This document shows, piece after piece, positions 16,873-25,268 of a stretch of DNA of 45,586 nt. Numbering within the stretch: the stretch's first letter is position 1; each line of letters opens with the position of its first letter. Source of the stretch: an uncultured Ruminococcus sp. (GTDB lineage: Bacteria; Bacillota; Clostridia; Oscillospirales; Ruminococcaceae); assembly GCA_900553675.1 (NCBI GenBank), contig USEH01000001.1, positions 1 through 45,586 on the forward strand, in the 5' to 3' direction. Both the position numbers and the translations under genes were made by a program. The notes below the pieces were generated by a model. It was not told the DNA's origin. It saw only the letters and a list, made by a program, of their open reading frames with translations, and did not search any database.

Positions 16873-17577
16873 TCAGCTCTTGTTTTCCCACTTATATCCA
16901 TATCCCCAGATAGTTATGATGTACTTGGGATTGGACGGCTCGTCCTCTATCTTCATTCTTATTCTTCTTATGTTAACGTCTACTATCTTTTCCTCACCGT
17001 AGTAGCTCTCTCCCCATATGTGACGAAGTATGCTGACTCTGTCCAGCGCAGTGTTCTGGTTTTTAAGGAAATACTCCATTATCTGATACTCCACCTGAGT
17101 AAGATCCACCGGCACGCCGTTTTTAAGAACCATTCTGCTTTTAACGTCTAAGGTAAACGGTCCCGAGCGTATCAGCGAATCTGGCTCGCCCTTGGTGGAC
17201 TCCATAAGGCTTACCCTGCGGCAGATTGCGTCGACGCGCGCTATCAGCTCGGATATCGAAAAGGGCTTGGTTATATAATCATCTGCCCCTATCATCAGGG
17301 AGGAAACCTTATCCATCTCCTGAGATTTTGCGCTGAGCATTATTATTCCCAGCTTGTCGCTTCTTTCGCGGAGCTGGCGGCACACCGCAAAGCCGTCTAT
17401 CCCCGGCATCATGATATCCAAAAGTGCACAGTCGAAGTCGCCGCCGTTATCGTCGAAGGCTTTTACAGCCGCCTCGCCGCAGTTAACGTCAACCACATCA
17501 TAGCCGCTCCTTTTAAGATTCAGCACAACAAATTCGCGGATGGAATCCTCATCCTCGCAAACTAAAATCCGCTTCAT
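16873..17577 (-). CDS. OmpR/PhoB-family response regulator
   Basis: A 234-residue cytoplasmic DNA-binding regulator. The receiver domain has the acidic pair CEDED, phospho-acceptor Asp in CALLDIMMPGIDG (residue 53 region), the Thr/Ser switch in IIMLSAKS and Lys in DDYITKPFS. The winged-helix effector domain (about 135-232) has LTQVEYQIMEYFLKN, a recognition helix KIVDVNIRRIRMKIE and the wing IITIWGYGYKWE. It is encoded between the FG-GAP-like lipoprotein and the histidine kinase on the minus strand. AAAGG lies about 11 nt before the ATG. Target genes are unknown. Confidence 0.93.
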   Translation of the reverse strand: MKRILVCEDEDSIREFVVLNLKRSGYDVVDVNCGEAAVKAFDDNGGDFDCALLDIMMPGIDGFAVCRQLRERSDKLGIIMLSAKSQEMDKVSSLMIGADDYITKPFSISELIARVDAICRRVSLMESTKGEPDSLIRSGPFTLDVKSRMVLKNGVPVDLTQVEYQIMEYFLKNQNTALDRVSILRHIWGESYYGEEKIVDVNIRRIRMKIEDEPSNPKYIITIWGYGYKWENKS

Positions 17578-17620
17578 AGCATTATTACCTTTCCGGCATG
17601 ACGTTATAAAGACATCCTGC

Positions 17621-18940
17621 CTATGATATATAATAAAGGTTATTTCTTATTTCATCCTGAGTCAACAGCAGCGGCTCGTCAGCTCCGGCAAGGGTTTTGG
17701 ACATGCAGGAAACAAAATCGTCTCCCGCAACGTAGGAGTAGCCGTTGTTTATCCAGTCGTTTTTGCTGCCCGAGCTTACCGCAGCTATGCTTAAAAGCTT
17801 GGGCATATCGGCAATGCTGCCGGCATCGTAATCGTATTTTACAAAGGATATTTCGCCCGCTTGCTCGCTTTTAACGGCGGTTACAAAGTTCTCCCATCTT
17901 TGAGGGATGGTGAAAACATATCCTCCGGCAACATCGTAATAGGAAAATGCCTCCACCGAGAACATTCCTATATCTAAGCTGTATGAAAGCCAACCGGTCA
18001 TATAAACCGGCTCGACCTCGGGCTGATAGGTATATCCATATCCCAAAAACGGCGAAACCGTGGGAATTTCGACAATGCCGTCGCCATCGTAATCTGCGCT
18101 CAGATATCCCGACGGACGCATTGTAAGCCACGAAAGCTGAGGATTATCCGACGTAGGCGATACTATTGCTCCGTTAACAAGGGTTACAACCTCGGTTGAA
18201 ACCTCGCCCTCCTCGTTTATAAGGTCTATAAACATGGCGTTCTGACTGTCGGTCAGCCCTCCGAAACGGCTGGACGCAATCGAAGCCGCCGAGGAATAAA
18301 GCGTTCTTTCCATGGTCTGATAGTCAACGCCGTCGCTTGATTTGATTATGCTTACCGAAACATTGTCTCCGACACGGCGGACTATTATTATTTCCTCGCT
18401 TCCGCAGTTGTCTATATCTGCCATTTCAAGTACGGAATATGTGCCGTCGAACCTTGAAGCAAGCATTCCGCCGCCGTATCTGTATACGCTAACGTTGTTT
18501 TCACCGTGGAGCGAGGTGCCGTAGCCAATTATTATATCGGCAGCGTCGCCATAATCGGCTATCATAACGGTGTCTATCGAGCTGCCTCTGCCGGCAAGCT
18601 CATACATGGCGTGCCAGCTGCCGTCGCCGTCGCTGTCTAAAACCGAAACTCTTACGTTTTCAGAGCCGCCCGCCTGCGTAGAGGTATAAAAAGCGAGAGC
18701 TTCATCGCTGCCGTCGGAATCTATATCCGCAAATACAAACGCCGAGCGGTAGTCCCCGCTTCGGGGATAGCAAAGCGTCACCGATTTTCCAACGCTTTCA
18801 ATCAGTGCCTGATGCACCGCCGCCTGTTCGTCGGCAATGCTCGGCGCGGACATAAGACCGTCCACCGAGAAGGTGAGCGAATCACATCCGCAAAGAGTAA
18901 GTGCGGAAAACAAAACTATCAGCAAAAATATCTTTTTCAA
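17621..18940 (-). CDS. Lipoprotein with FG-GAP/VCBS-like repeats
   Basis: A surface lipoprotein of about 439 residues that I cannot assign to a named family. The start is a TTG at 18940 with GGGAGAGG upstream; the frame extends to another TTG at 18973 but that would lie in the terminator T-run region. The signal peptide LKKIFLLIVLFSALT ends in lipobox LCGC. The body repeats Asp-rich loops typical of FG-GAP/VCBS beta-propellers: FADIDSDGSDEAL, VLDSDGDGSW, MADIDNCGSEEI and SADYDGDGIVEI, all plausible calcium sites. It heads the operon with the response regulator (43 bp downstream) and kinase, so it could feed an extracellular or calcium signal to the kinase. That role is inference. Confidence 0.75.
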   Translation of the reverse strand: MKKIFLLIVLFSALTLCGCDSLTFSVDGLMSAPSIADEQAAVHQALIESVGKSVTLCYPRSGDYRSAFVFADIDSDGSDEALAFYTSTQAGGSENVRVSVLDSDGDGSWHAMYELAGRGSSIDTVMIADYGDAADIIIGYGTSLHGENNVSVYRYGGGMLASRFDGTYSVLEMADIDNCGSEEIIIVRRVGDNVSVSIIKSSDGVDYQTMERTLYSSAASIASSRFGGLTDSQNAMFIDLINEEGEVSTEVVTLVNGAIVSPTSDNPQLSWLTMRPSGYLSADYDGDGIVEIPTVSPFLGYGYTYQPEVEPVYMTGWLSYSLDIGMFSVEAFSYYDVAGGYVFTIPQRWENFVTAVKSEQAGEISFVKYDYDAGSIADMPKLLSIAAVSSGSKNDWINNGYSYVAGDDFVSCMSKTLAGADEPLLLTQDEIRNNLYYIS

Positions 18941-18958
18941 CGCCGCACCTCTCCCGAT

Positions 18959-19000
18959 AAAAAAATAGGACAACGCGCAGGTATACTGCGCCTTATCCTA
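18959..19000 (-). terminator. Citrate synthase terminator overlapping the next promoter
   Basis: On the minus strand a 35-bp interrupted palindrome (19000 to 18966) pairs 13 of 15 positions per arm: TAGGA, a two-mismatch section, GCGCAG, loop TATAC, CTGCGC, TCCTA. It is followed by seven T (18965-18959). Its first base is the last base of the -10 box of the promoter at 19000-19028. A transcript from citrate synthase would form the full hairpin, while one from the promoter would start inside it. Confidence 0.75.
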
Positions 19001-19028
19001 TTATACTACAAATATTATTAACTTGCAA
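19000..19028 (-). promoter_or_regulatory. Promoter of the lipoprotein/two-component operon
   Basis: TTGCAA (19028-19023) and TATAAT (19005-19000) on the minus strand with a 17-bp spacer. The expected start near 18993 removes the outer arm of the overlapping terminator hairpin. Confidence 0.7.
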
Positions 19029-19058
19029 GCATTTTTTGCAGCCTGCACATCCCTATAA

Positions 19059-20414
19059 TTATCTGCTTTCGATATCCACATAAGGCTTCTGCTTGTGAAC
19101 AGCCTTATATGCAGGGCGGATTATGCGCTGACCGGTAAGCTTCTCCTCAAATCTGTGCGCGCACCAGCCTGCCATTCTCGACACCGCAAACAGTGCGGTT
19201 GCCAGCTCCTCAGGTATGCGGAGCATTCTGTAGCAAAGTCCCGAATACATATCAACGTTTGCGCACAAAGCCTTTTCGGCACCCGTTTCCTCGCGGAAGA
19301 TGTCGGGCGTTAGCCGCTCGATGGCTCGCAGCAGGTTGAACTGCTCCTCGTATTCGGTTCCCTTTGCCATTTCAGAGGCGGTTTTTCTCAAAATTACCGC
19401 TCTGGGGTCGGAAAGGGTGTAAACCGCGTGACCCATGCCGTAAACCAAGCCGGTGCGGTCGGAGGCTTCCTTTCTTATGATCTTGCGAAGAAGCTCTGAA
19501 ATCTCGCGCTCGTTTGACCAGTCCTTTATGTTGGCTTCCATATAGTCAAGCTGCTCCAAAACCTTAAGGTTCGCGCCGCCGTGCTTAGGTCCTTTAAGCG
19601 CGCCGACAGCCGCCGAATACGCCGAATAGGGGTCTGTTCCGGAGGATGTAAGCACCCTGCATGCAAATGTGGAGTTATTACCACCGCCATGCTCCGCGTG
19701 AAGCATGAGGATAAGGTCTAACAGCTTTGCTTCCTCGTAGGTATAAACCCTGTCCTTGCGCAAAAGGGAAAGGATGGTTTCGGCAGTCGATTCCTCGGGG
19801 CGCACCTGATGCATATACATACTCTTGCCATCGTAGGCGCGGCGCTTTACCTGATAAGCGTCGGTCATGATAACCGGCATTTTTGCCATTATCGAAACCG
19901 CAGTACAAAGCTCCTCTTCGGGTGTTTTCGACTCGGGATTCTCTTCATATGAATAAAGTGACAAAATCGACCTTGCAAGCTTGTTCATGATGTTCTTTGA
20001 GGGAGCTTTTAATATCATGTCCTCAAAGAATCCGTTTGGCAGGTCGCGGTTGTCGGAAAGGGTTTTTGTAAACGCTGCAAGCTCTTGCAGGCTGGGCAGC
20101 TTGCCCATCAGCAGAAGATACGCAACCTCCTCGTAGCCGAATCTTTCCGAACTCTGAACGCCGTTTACTATATCATAGATATTATAGCCTCTGAAATAAA
20201 GCTCGCCGGGAATGTTCTGCTTTTCGCCTTCGTTCATAACGTAGCCGTGAACGTTGCATATGTTGGTGATTCCGGCTAAAACTCCGGTGCCGTCCGCGTT
20301 TCTTAAGCCCCTCTTAACGTCGTAGCGCTGGTAATACCTTGGGTCTATTCTGTTGTTTTCAAAAAATGTTTCAAGAAAGCTGCTTCTTGTCTTGTCGTCA
20401 ATGTTGAGCTTCAC
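19059..20414 (-). CDS. Citrate synthase
   Basis: A 451-residue enzyme condensing acetyl-CoA and oxaloacetate into citrate (or a 2-methylcitrate synthase). Diagnostic segments are ELYFRGYNIYDIV, LMLHAEHGGGNNST with the substrate-binding His, GALKGPKHGGANLKV, VYGMGHAVYTLSDPR with the catalytic His, and ANVDMYSGL with the catalytic Asp. The N-terminus is longer than in E. coli GltA-like enzymes, as in several Clostridia. The start is GTG 20414, with AGGAGTG 6 nt upstream (20421-20427); the open frame to an ATG at 20486 would cross the promoter. It is transcribed alone from its own promoter, probably for glutamate supply; no aconitase or isocitrate dehydrogenase gene lies nearby. Confidence 0.92.
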   Translation of the reverse strand: MKLNIDDKTRSSFLETFFENNRIDPRYYQRYDVKRGLRNADGTGVLAGITNICNVHGYVMNEGEKQNIPGELYFRGYNIYDIVNGVQSSERFGYEEVAYLLLMGKLPSLQELAAFTKTLSDNRDLPNGFFEDMILKAPSKNIMNKLARSILSLYSYEENPESKTPEEELCTAVSIMAKMPVIMTDAYQVKRRAYDGKSMYMHQVRPEESTAETILSLLRKDRVYTYEEAKLLDLILMLHAEHGGGNNSTFACRVLTSSGTDPYSAYSAAVGALKGPKHGGANLKVLEQLDYMEANIKDWSNEREISELLRKIIRKEASDRTGLVYGMGHAVYTLSDPRAVILRKTASEMAKGTEYEEQFNLLRAIERLTPDIFREETGAEKALCANVDMYSGLCYRMLRIPEELATALFAVSRMAGWCAHRFEEKLTGQRIIRPAYKAVHKQKPYVDIESR

Positions 20415-20445
20415 GGATATCACTCCTAAATAGTATATTATTTTA

Positions 20446-20474
20446 AGTTTACCACTATCAAGACTCGTTGTCAA
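20446..20474 (-). promoter_or_regulatory. Citrate synthase promoter
   Basis: Minus-strand TTGACA (20474-20469) and TAAACT (20451-20446) separated by 17 bp, about 32 nt before the GTG start codon. Confidence 0.8.
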
Positions 20475-20536
20475 CACTAAATGCATAACAAGACAAGCGA
20501 TTATTCATTTTTCAGCAGATTACACGATAAATAAAG

Positions 20537-20578
20537 ATATCACAGCCCAAATTTTGCAGGAAATATGGACTGTGATAT
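20537..20578 (-). terminator. Stem-loop after the LtaS-like gene
   Basis: ATATCACAG and CTGTGATAT form a 9-bp perfect stem with a long AT-rich loop; on the minus strand CTTTATTT follows. This is a plausible but weak terminator between the sulfatase gene and the citrate synthase promoter. Confidence 0.5.
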
Positions 20579-20606
20579 TCATTTTTGATTCTATTAGCTG
20601 TTATTT

Positions 20607-22613
20607 CTACCCGCCCCGCGCATATCTGCCGTCTTCACCGAGCTTAGAATGAAGATTGAAGTAGGTATAATAGTTGTAGACGTTAAGAACATCCTGCCGA
20701 TAAGGTTCTTCGTTTCTTCGTTCGTTCCATGTTATCGCACGGTCGAAGTAGCCCCAGGTGTTCATCGCGGGGGCGATTTCCTCGACATCTTTTAGCATTT
20801 TGCACTCTCTCGAAAGCGGCACTCCGGCATACTCTAAGGTTTTAAGACCAAGGAAATTCGGGCTTACAATGCCAAGGTCGTTTTTGCTTTCGATCTCGTA
20901 ATTTGTCCAGATTACGAACGGAGTTTCGTATCTTGTGAGAAAGCTGTTAACTATCATGTTGCGATACGGAGCGATTTTGTTTATAAATCCAATTTCAACG
21001 TTGGGCTGGTGGTCGCCGAAGAAGACTATCATCGTCTTTTCGTCTACCTTCTCAAAGTAGCTTATAAGCTCCTCCAGTGCTTCGTCAGATTTCTTGACAA
21101 GCGAAAGATACTGCTCGGCGCGGGGATAATCGCCGTCGTAGTTGGTTATATGAACATCCGAAACGAAATCTGCTCCATTGTACTCATAGCCGGAGTGGTT
21201 CTGAACCGTCACTCCGAAGATGAATATTCTGTCCGAATCCTTGTTTTCAAACTGCTCTATAACCTTATCGTAGAAGAAGCTGTCGCTGATAAGGGTGCGG
21301 ACGTACTCAACATCGTCACCAAAGCCCTTTTCCCATCTGTCTGCGCTTATATATTTGCTCTTTGCGGTGGTCATATCCTCGCCGCTTACGAAATCGTCGA
21401 AGCCCATAAAGTCGTAAACCGAATTGCGCTTCCAGCAGACCTCGTAAAACGGATGCATTGCGACTGCCTGATAGCCGTAGTCCTTAAGATACGACGCCAT
21501 TGAAGGAACATCCTGCCTTATGTGCTGCATATATGTATAACAGCTGTTCGGCGTATACATCATTGAAAGACCCGTAAGATATTCAAACTCGGTGTTGCAG
21601 GTGCCTCCGCCCAGAACCGAAACAAGCAGCCTTCCGTGCGGGTGATCCTTTATAAGCTTGTTATAGTATGGCATATAGGGCTGATCGGTTTTCAGCCTGC
21701 CCATATAGCTCAGATCCGAAAAGCTTTCGTTCATTATAACTATAATGTTCGGAAGCTCGGCATCGTCCTCCAAGGTGTCGTTTTCGTACTGCGAAAGATA
21801 TTCGTCTATCGCGGCTGGGTCGTAATTAAGCGGCTTATCGTATTTCATCTTTCTGAAATTGATGTAAAAGCTCAGCGCAACGCCATTTACGTTGTTGGTG
21901 GATTCGGTGTCGAAGGTGGAGGTGGAATAGGAGGTGTAGTCGATATCCCAGATGTATATAACCCCCCCTGCTGTCAAAATAAGTGAGGCTATAGCCGCAA
22001 TCGCCCTCACCCACATCTTAGGATATGTTACTCTGAACTTAACGACTACCGCCGTTATCAGTGCAAAGCCGGCTGTTCCGATAAGCAGGTTAGCATCAAA
22101 ATGCCAATCGTCGGGAGTGGTTACGGTCAGAGCGGTGTTTATCGCATAGAGGTCGGTGGGAACAAGAGGGGTGCCTCTTACCAAAAGCACTATCTGATTG
22201 GCGGCGTGCAAAAGATAGCTCACCGCAAACTCGCACAAAAGCGATATTCTTACGGATTGCGTTAATGTAAAGACTGCAAGCTGCAAGACTGCGTAGAATA
22301 TCAGATTGTCAAAATAAATATATTCGTTATACTGCTTTGCGCCGACAAGCGCCCTGACTGTCTCAAAGCACAAAACCGGTCCTAAGATAAACAGCAGAAC
22401 GGAAATTATGCTTTGTACGATTTTGGGCAGCTTTATGTCAACAAACATAACCGCCGTAAACAGCAAAAAGCAGGAGAAAAATTTGAGTATTGAAGCGTAA
22501 TCGGTCTTGCCGTCGGCTTCAAATGCCGAGGTGTTCAGGGCGGCGAGGATAAGTATGGCTATCGCAATCGCCGCCGATATTATCAGTTTTTTACGTGATT
22601 TAAATGATATCAT
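20607..22613 (-). CDS. LtaS-like membrane sulfatase (phosphoglycerol transferase family)
   Basis: A 668-residue polytopic protein. Five to six membrane helices fill residues 10-222; the extracellular alkaline phosphatase-type domain starts near 285 with PNIIVIMNESFSD (metal ligand Glu295). Thr338 in GGGTCNTEFEYLTG aligns with the catalytic Thr of lipoteichoic acid synthase, and FFGDHQPNVE (Asp534, His535) gives further metal ligands. Such enzymes polymerise glycerol phosphate or add phosphoglycerol or phosphoethanolamine to surface glycans. Its start lies 9 bp after the CotH gene stop, with only a weak AAGG in the end of that gene, so translation is probably coupled. The stop codon is TAG. 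Whether it makes true lipoteichoic acid is undecided. Confidence 0.85.
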   Translation of the reverse strand: MISFKSRKKLIISAAIAIAILILAALNTSAFEADGKTDYASILKFFSCFLLFTAVMFVDIKLPKIVQSIISVLLFILGPVLCFETVRALVGAKQYNEYIYFDNLIFYAVLQLAVFTLTQSVRISLLCEFAVSYLLHAANQIVLLVRGTPLVPTDLYAINTALTVTTPDDWHFDANLLIGTAGFALITAVVVKFRVTYPKMWVRAIAAIASLILTAGGVIYIWDIDYTSYSTSTFDTESTNNVNGVALSFYINFRKMKYDKPLNYDPAAIDEYLSQYENDTLEDDAELPNIIVIMNESFSDLSYMGRLKTDQPYMPYYNKLIKDHPHGRLLVSVLGGGTCNTEFEYLTGLSMMYTPNSCYTYMQHIRQDVPSMASYLKDYGYQAVAMHPFYEVCWKRNSVYDFMGFDDFVSGEDMTTAKSKYISADRWEKGFGDDVEYVRTLISDSFFYDKVIEQFENKDSDRIFIFGVTVQNHSGYEYNGADFVSDVHITNYDGDYPRAEQYLSLVKKSDEALEELISYFEKVDEKTMIVFFGDHQPNVEIGFINKIAPYRNMIVNSFLTRYETPFVIWTNYEIESKNDLGIVSPNFLGLKTLEYAGVPLSRECKMLKDVEEIAPAMNTWGYFDRAITWNERRNEEPYRQDVLNVYNYYTYFNLHSKLGEDGRYARGG

Positions 22614-22622
22614 CGTTATTAT

Positions 22623-25019
22623 TTACTTTACCTTTTCAAAATTTGCTTTAAGATTTATTGCCGTGGTGGGATTAATCTCTATGGTGTCGGAGGTTTTATT
22701 GCTGCTGCCCGACCATCCGGTAAACTTATATCCCTCTGCCGGAACTGCCTTTAGTTTAAACTTATATCCCGGAATAAAGTTTCCGCTCCATTTGCCGTTT
22801 GTAAACCTTATCGCCGTGCCCTCTAAATAAACCTTTCCGCCGTTGGCATCGCTTAACGAAACGCTTAGCTTATTTGTCTTTGAGGATGAAAGCTTAAGAT
22901 TGTTTTTAAGCAAGGTCGGAAGATAATCAAGCCTGTTATCAAGCCAGCCCTTGAAAGACTGAACATTGTTCCTAACGTTGCCCGCACTCTGCCAGCTGAT
23001 ATTTCCGAACCTTTGGAACTGCGTTGAAAGGAAGGGCGAATAGGTGTTGTAATACTCGTCGAGCTTAGCCGAAGCATAGGTCGGCTCAAAGCACACGTTT
23101 CCTACCTTTTCCATGGTAACAATAAATCTTTTCTTGAAATCGGAATTTTTCAACAGCGATGTCATCACATTGGCAAAAGAGCCGTCCTTCTTTTCGCCTA
23201 TAAGCTGAGATAAAAACTCCATTTTATAGTCTCTGCCGCTGTTATAAAGATCCATCGAAAACTCGGTGTCGTAAAGCATAAAGCGCCATCTGCCGTCGTG
23301 ATACTTTCCGCCCTCTTCGTTGACGGTTCTCGACCTCCAGCAAGCCCAGTTGCCCCACACCCAGTCCTGATTGCCGATATAAATCTCTGCCGCCATATAG
23401 TCAAGAAAGCTGTCCATATCAAAAAGCTCGCACGCCTTGGCATAATTCTCTGCCTTGGTCATATCGCTCCATTCAATAAAGCTCATAGCGTCCCAGAAAA
23501 GCTTTTCATCCCCTTCAACGCCGTCCTCAAGCTTGCCAGCCTTTATCATAATAGCCTCGTCCTTGGGGACGCCATAGTTCGACTCGATGAAATTGGAATC
23601 GTAAACCTCGTTAAGGGTGTAATGACCCCAGTATTCGCCGTCTAAAAAGCACACAACAAGACGGTCGTTCTGAGTGGCAAAGTTAAGATCTCTCACCAGC
23701 GACTGTGTCCACGGGCATTTAAAGGTCATAACAAAGGTGTCGTTGCCGCCGTTACGTATTGCAAACTTTTTGTAGCTCTTTATTTCCTTGCCGTCGTCAT
23801 AGGCAAAGTTGTCCTCAAACAGCTTGTAGTCGAGCTTTGAGTCGCCGTATTCCGAACGCATGTAGAATTTCAGGCTCTTCTGCTGGTTCGCGCGCGACCA
23901 TCCGCCCTGAGTTCTTATGCCGCATTCGGTGGAGAAGCCCAGCTCGGTTCCATCAAAGAAGTCCACATGAGCCTCGCGCTCCCACTCCCTGCCGCGCTGA
24001 TTATAGTTTGCCTGCGAACCGCCGTTAAGCTCGGCTGTTGGATTTTCCTTCCTCCACTTGTCAAAGGCAGCTCCCCTGACAAAAATGCCGTCCTTATAGT
24101 TGTAAAGACCGTCGGGGTCGGTGACTACCGATATAACCGCGACGTTTTTGTATTTTTCCGCGATTTTGTTGCCGACAAAGTATGTCGAGGTGGTAACATC
24201 GCTCTTTCTGCCCTTAGAATCTATGGCTATCGCCCTTATTACCGTTCCCATGTCGAAATTGCTGCCTTTAACGCCTTCGTTGCCATCGACGGTGGTTCCG
24301 GTTTTATACATAAGCTTGCCCCTTGTTCCCGAAAGGTCTATAACCGATATCGGAGAGCTGTATTTTTTGGATTTGCTTGTCGGAACGCTTCCATCTGTGG
24401 TATAATAAACAGTAAGGTCCTTTCCGGCGGTTATGGTAAGCTTGAACGAGTTGGCATAGAAGCCGCTTGCATGAGAGAATATCGGAGCGGCAACGCTGAA
24501 TTGCTTCGAGCCGGAGTTTGAAGCCTTCGGGGTAGGTGTCATCAGCACAAAATCACCGGTACCGTCGGGGCTTCTGCCGTAGGTTTCGTCTTCCTTGGTG
24601 TCGGGAAGCAGAACGCTGTCAACCACCTTGCCGTCAGCCGAGGAAAGCACAACACTGTCCTTGCCGCCAGAAAGCTTGTAGCCGGTGTGAAGCTCGGATT
24701 TGGTGGACTGCTTATCCGAAGCAAAAACTATGAGATATTTTCCCGCGCCGATGGTTACATCCGGAAAGACCCATTTTCCGGGATTGTCGGGGCCGTCCGA
24801 AAGGCGCGCTCCTTTAAGGTTTATGTCCGATTTGGTGGTGTTGTAAAGCTCTATCCAGTCGGGAGAGTCGCCCTGAGAGTCCTTTAAAGACTTTTTATTA
24901 GACGAGCAGACCTCGTTGATAACAACTCCTTTTATTCCGGATGCTGCAAAAGCATTGACAGAAACCGCAGAAAGAAGTATTATTAAAGATAGAATAGTCG
25001 AGAACGTTCTTTTCAGCAT
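22623..25019 (-). CDS. Secreted CotH kinase-like protein with lamin-tail and InlB-B domains
   Basis: A 798-residue exported surface protein. Signal peptide 1-26 (cleavage near AFAASG). Domains in order: lamin tail domain about 30-160 (VVINEVCSSN, PDWIELYNTT, YLIVFASDK); a chitobiase C-terminal/FN3-like fold about 178-283 (YYTTDGSVPT, VIRAIAIDSKG); the CotH domain about 292-640, with CGIRTQGGWSR, GEYWGHYTLNEVYD, IYIGNQDWVWGN and RFMLYDTEFSMD carrying the Asn/Asp residues of the atypical kinase site; and an InlB B-repeat-like end (about 725-798: YKFTGWSGSS, LKANFEKVK). CotH is a protein kinase in Bacillus spore coats, but in gut Clostridia such proteins are secreted with unknown targets. AGAAGGGATGG precedes the ATG. 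It forms an operon with the LtaS-like gene. Confidence 0.88.
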   Translation of the reverse strand: MLKRTFSTILSLIILLSAVSVNAFAASGIKGVVINEVCSSNKKSLKDSQGDSPDWIELYNTTKSDINLKGARLSDGPDNPGKWVFPDVTIGAGKYLIVFASDKQSTKSELHTGYKLSGGKDSVVLSSADGKVVDSVLLPDTKEDETYGRSPDGTGDFVLMTPTPKASNSGSKQFSVAAPIFSHASGFYANSFKLTITAGKDLTVYYTTDGSVPTSKSKKYSSPISVIDLSGTRGKLMYKTGTTVDGNEGVKGSNFDMGTVIRAIAIDSKGRKSDVTTSTYFVGNKIAEKYKNVAVISVVTDPDGLYNYKDGIFVRGAAFDKWRKENPTAELNGGSQANYNQRGREWEREAHVDFFDGTELGFSTECGIRTQGGWSRANQQKSLKFYMRSEYGDSKLDYKLFEDNFAYDDGKEIKSYKKFAIRNGGNDTFVMTFKCPWTQSLVRDLNFATQNDRLVVCFLDGEYWGHYTLNEVYDSNFIESNYGVPKDEAIMIKAGKLEDGVEGDEKLFWDAMSFIEWSDMTKAENYAKACELFDMDSFLDYMAAEIYIGNQDWVWGNWACWRSRTVNEEGGKYHDGRWRFMLYDTEFSMDLYNSGRDYKMEFLSQLIGEKKDGSFANVMTSLLKNSDFKKRFIVTMEKVGNVCFEPTYASAKLDEYYNTYSPFLSTQFQRFGNISWQSAGNVRNNVQSFKGWLDNRLDYLPTLLKNNLKLSSSKTNKLSVSLSDANGGKVYLEGTAIRFTNGKWSGNFIPGYKFKLKAVPAEGYKFTGWSGSSNKTSDTIEINPTTAINLKANFEKVK

Positions 25020-25062
25020 GATAAACCATCCCTTCTAAAATCCATTGTCGGCGTACAATAAT

Positions 25063-25091
25063 ATTATACAATATGCCTGCGATTTTTTCAA
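25063..25091 (-). promoter_or_regulatory. Promoter of the CotH-LtaS-like operon
   Basis: TTGAAA (25091-25086) and TATAAT (25068-25063) on the minus strand, 17 bp apart, about 45 nt before the CotH start codon. Confidence 0.8.
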
Positions 25092-25268
25092 TCCCGTTTT
25101 TATGATTTTTTAATAAATTTGTTACAAATAATTTACATAAAGGCTGTAAACTAGTCCGCGCACTTTAAATCCTTGCCGCTGTATTGCCGGACGGCAATTA
25201 TCCCGCGCATTATCTCCTTAAATCTAATGAAAGGAATGCCTTTTAAATTCAAAGGCATGGTGATTTTT

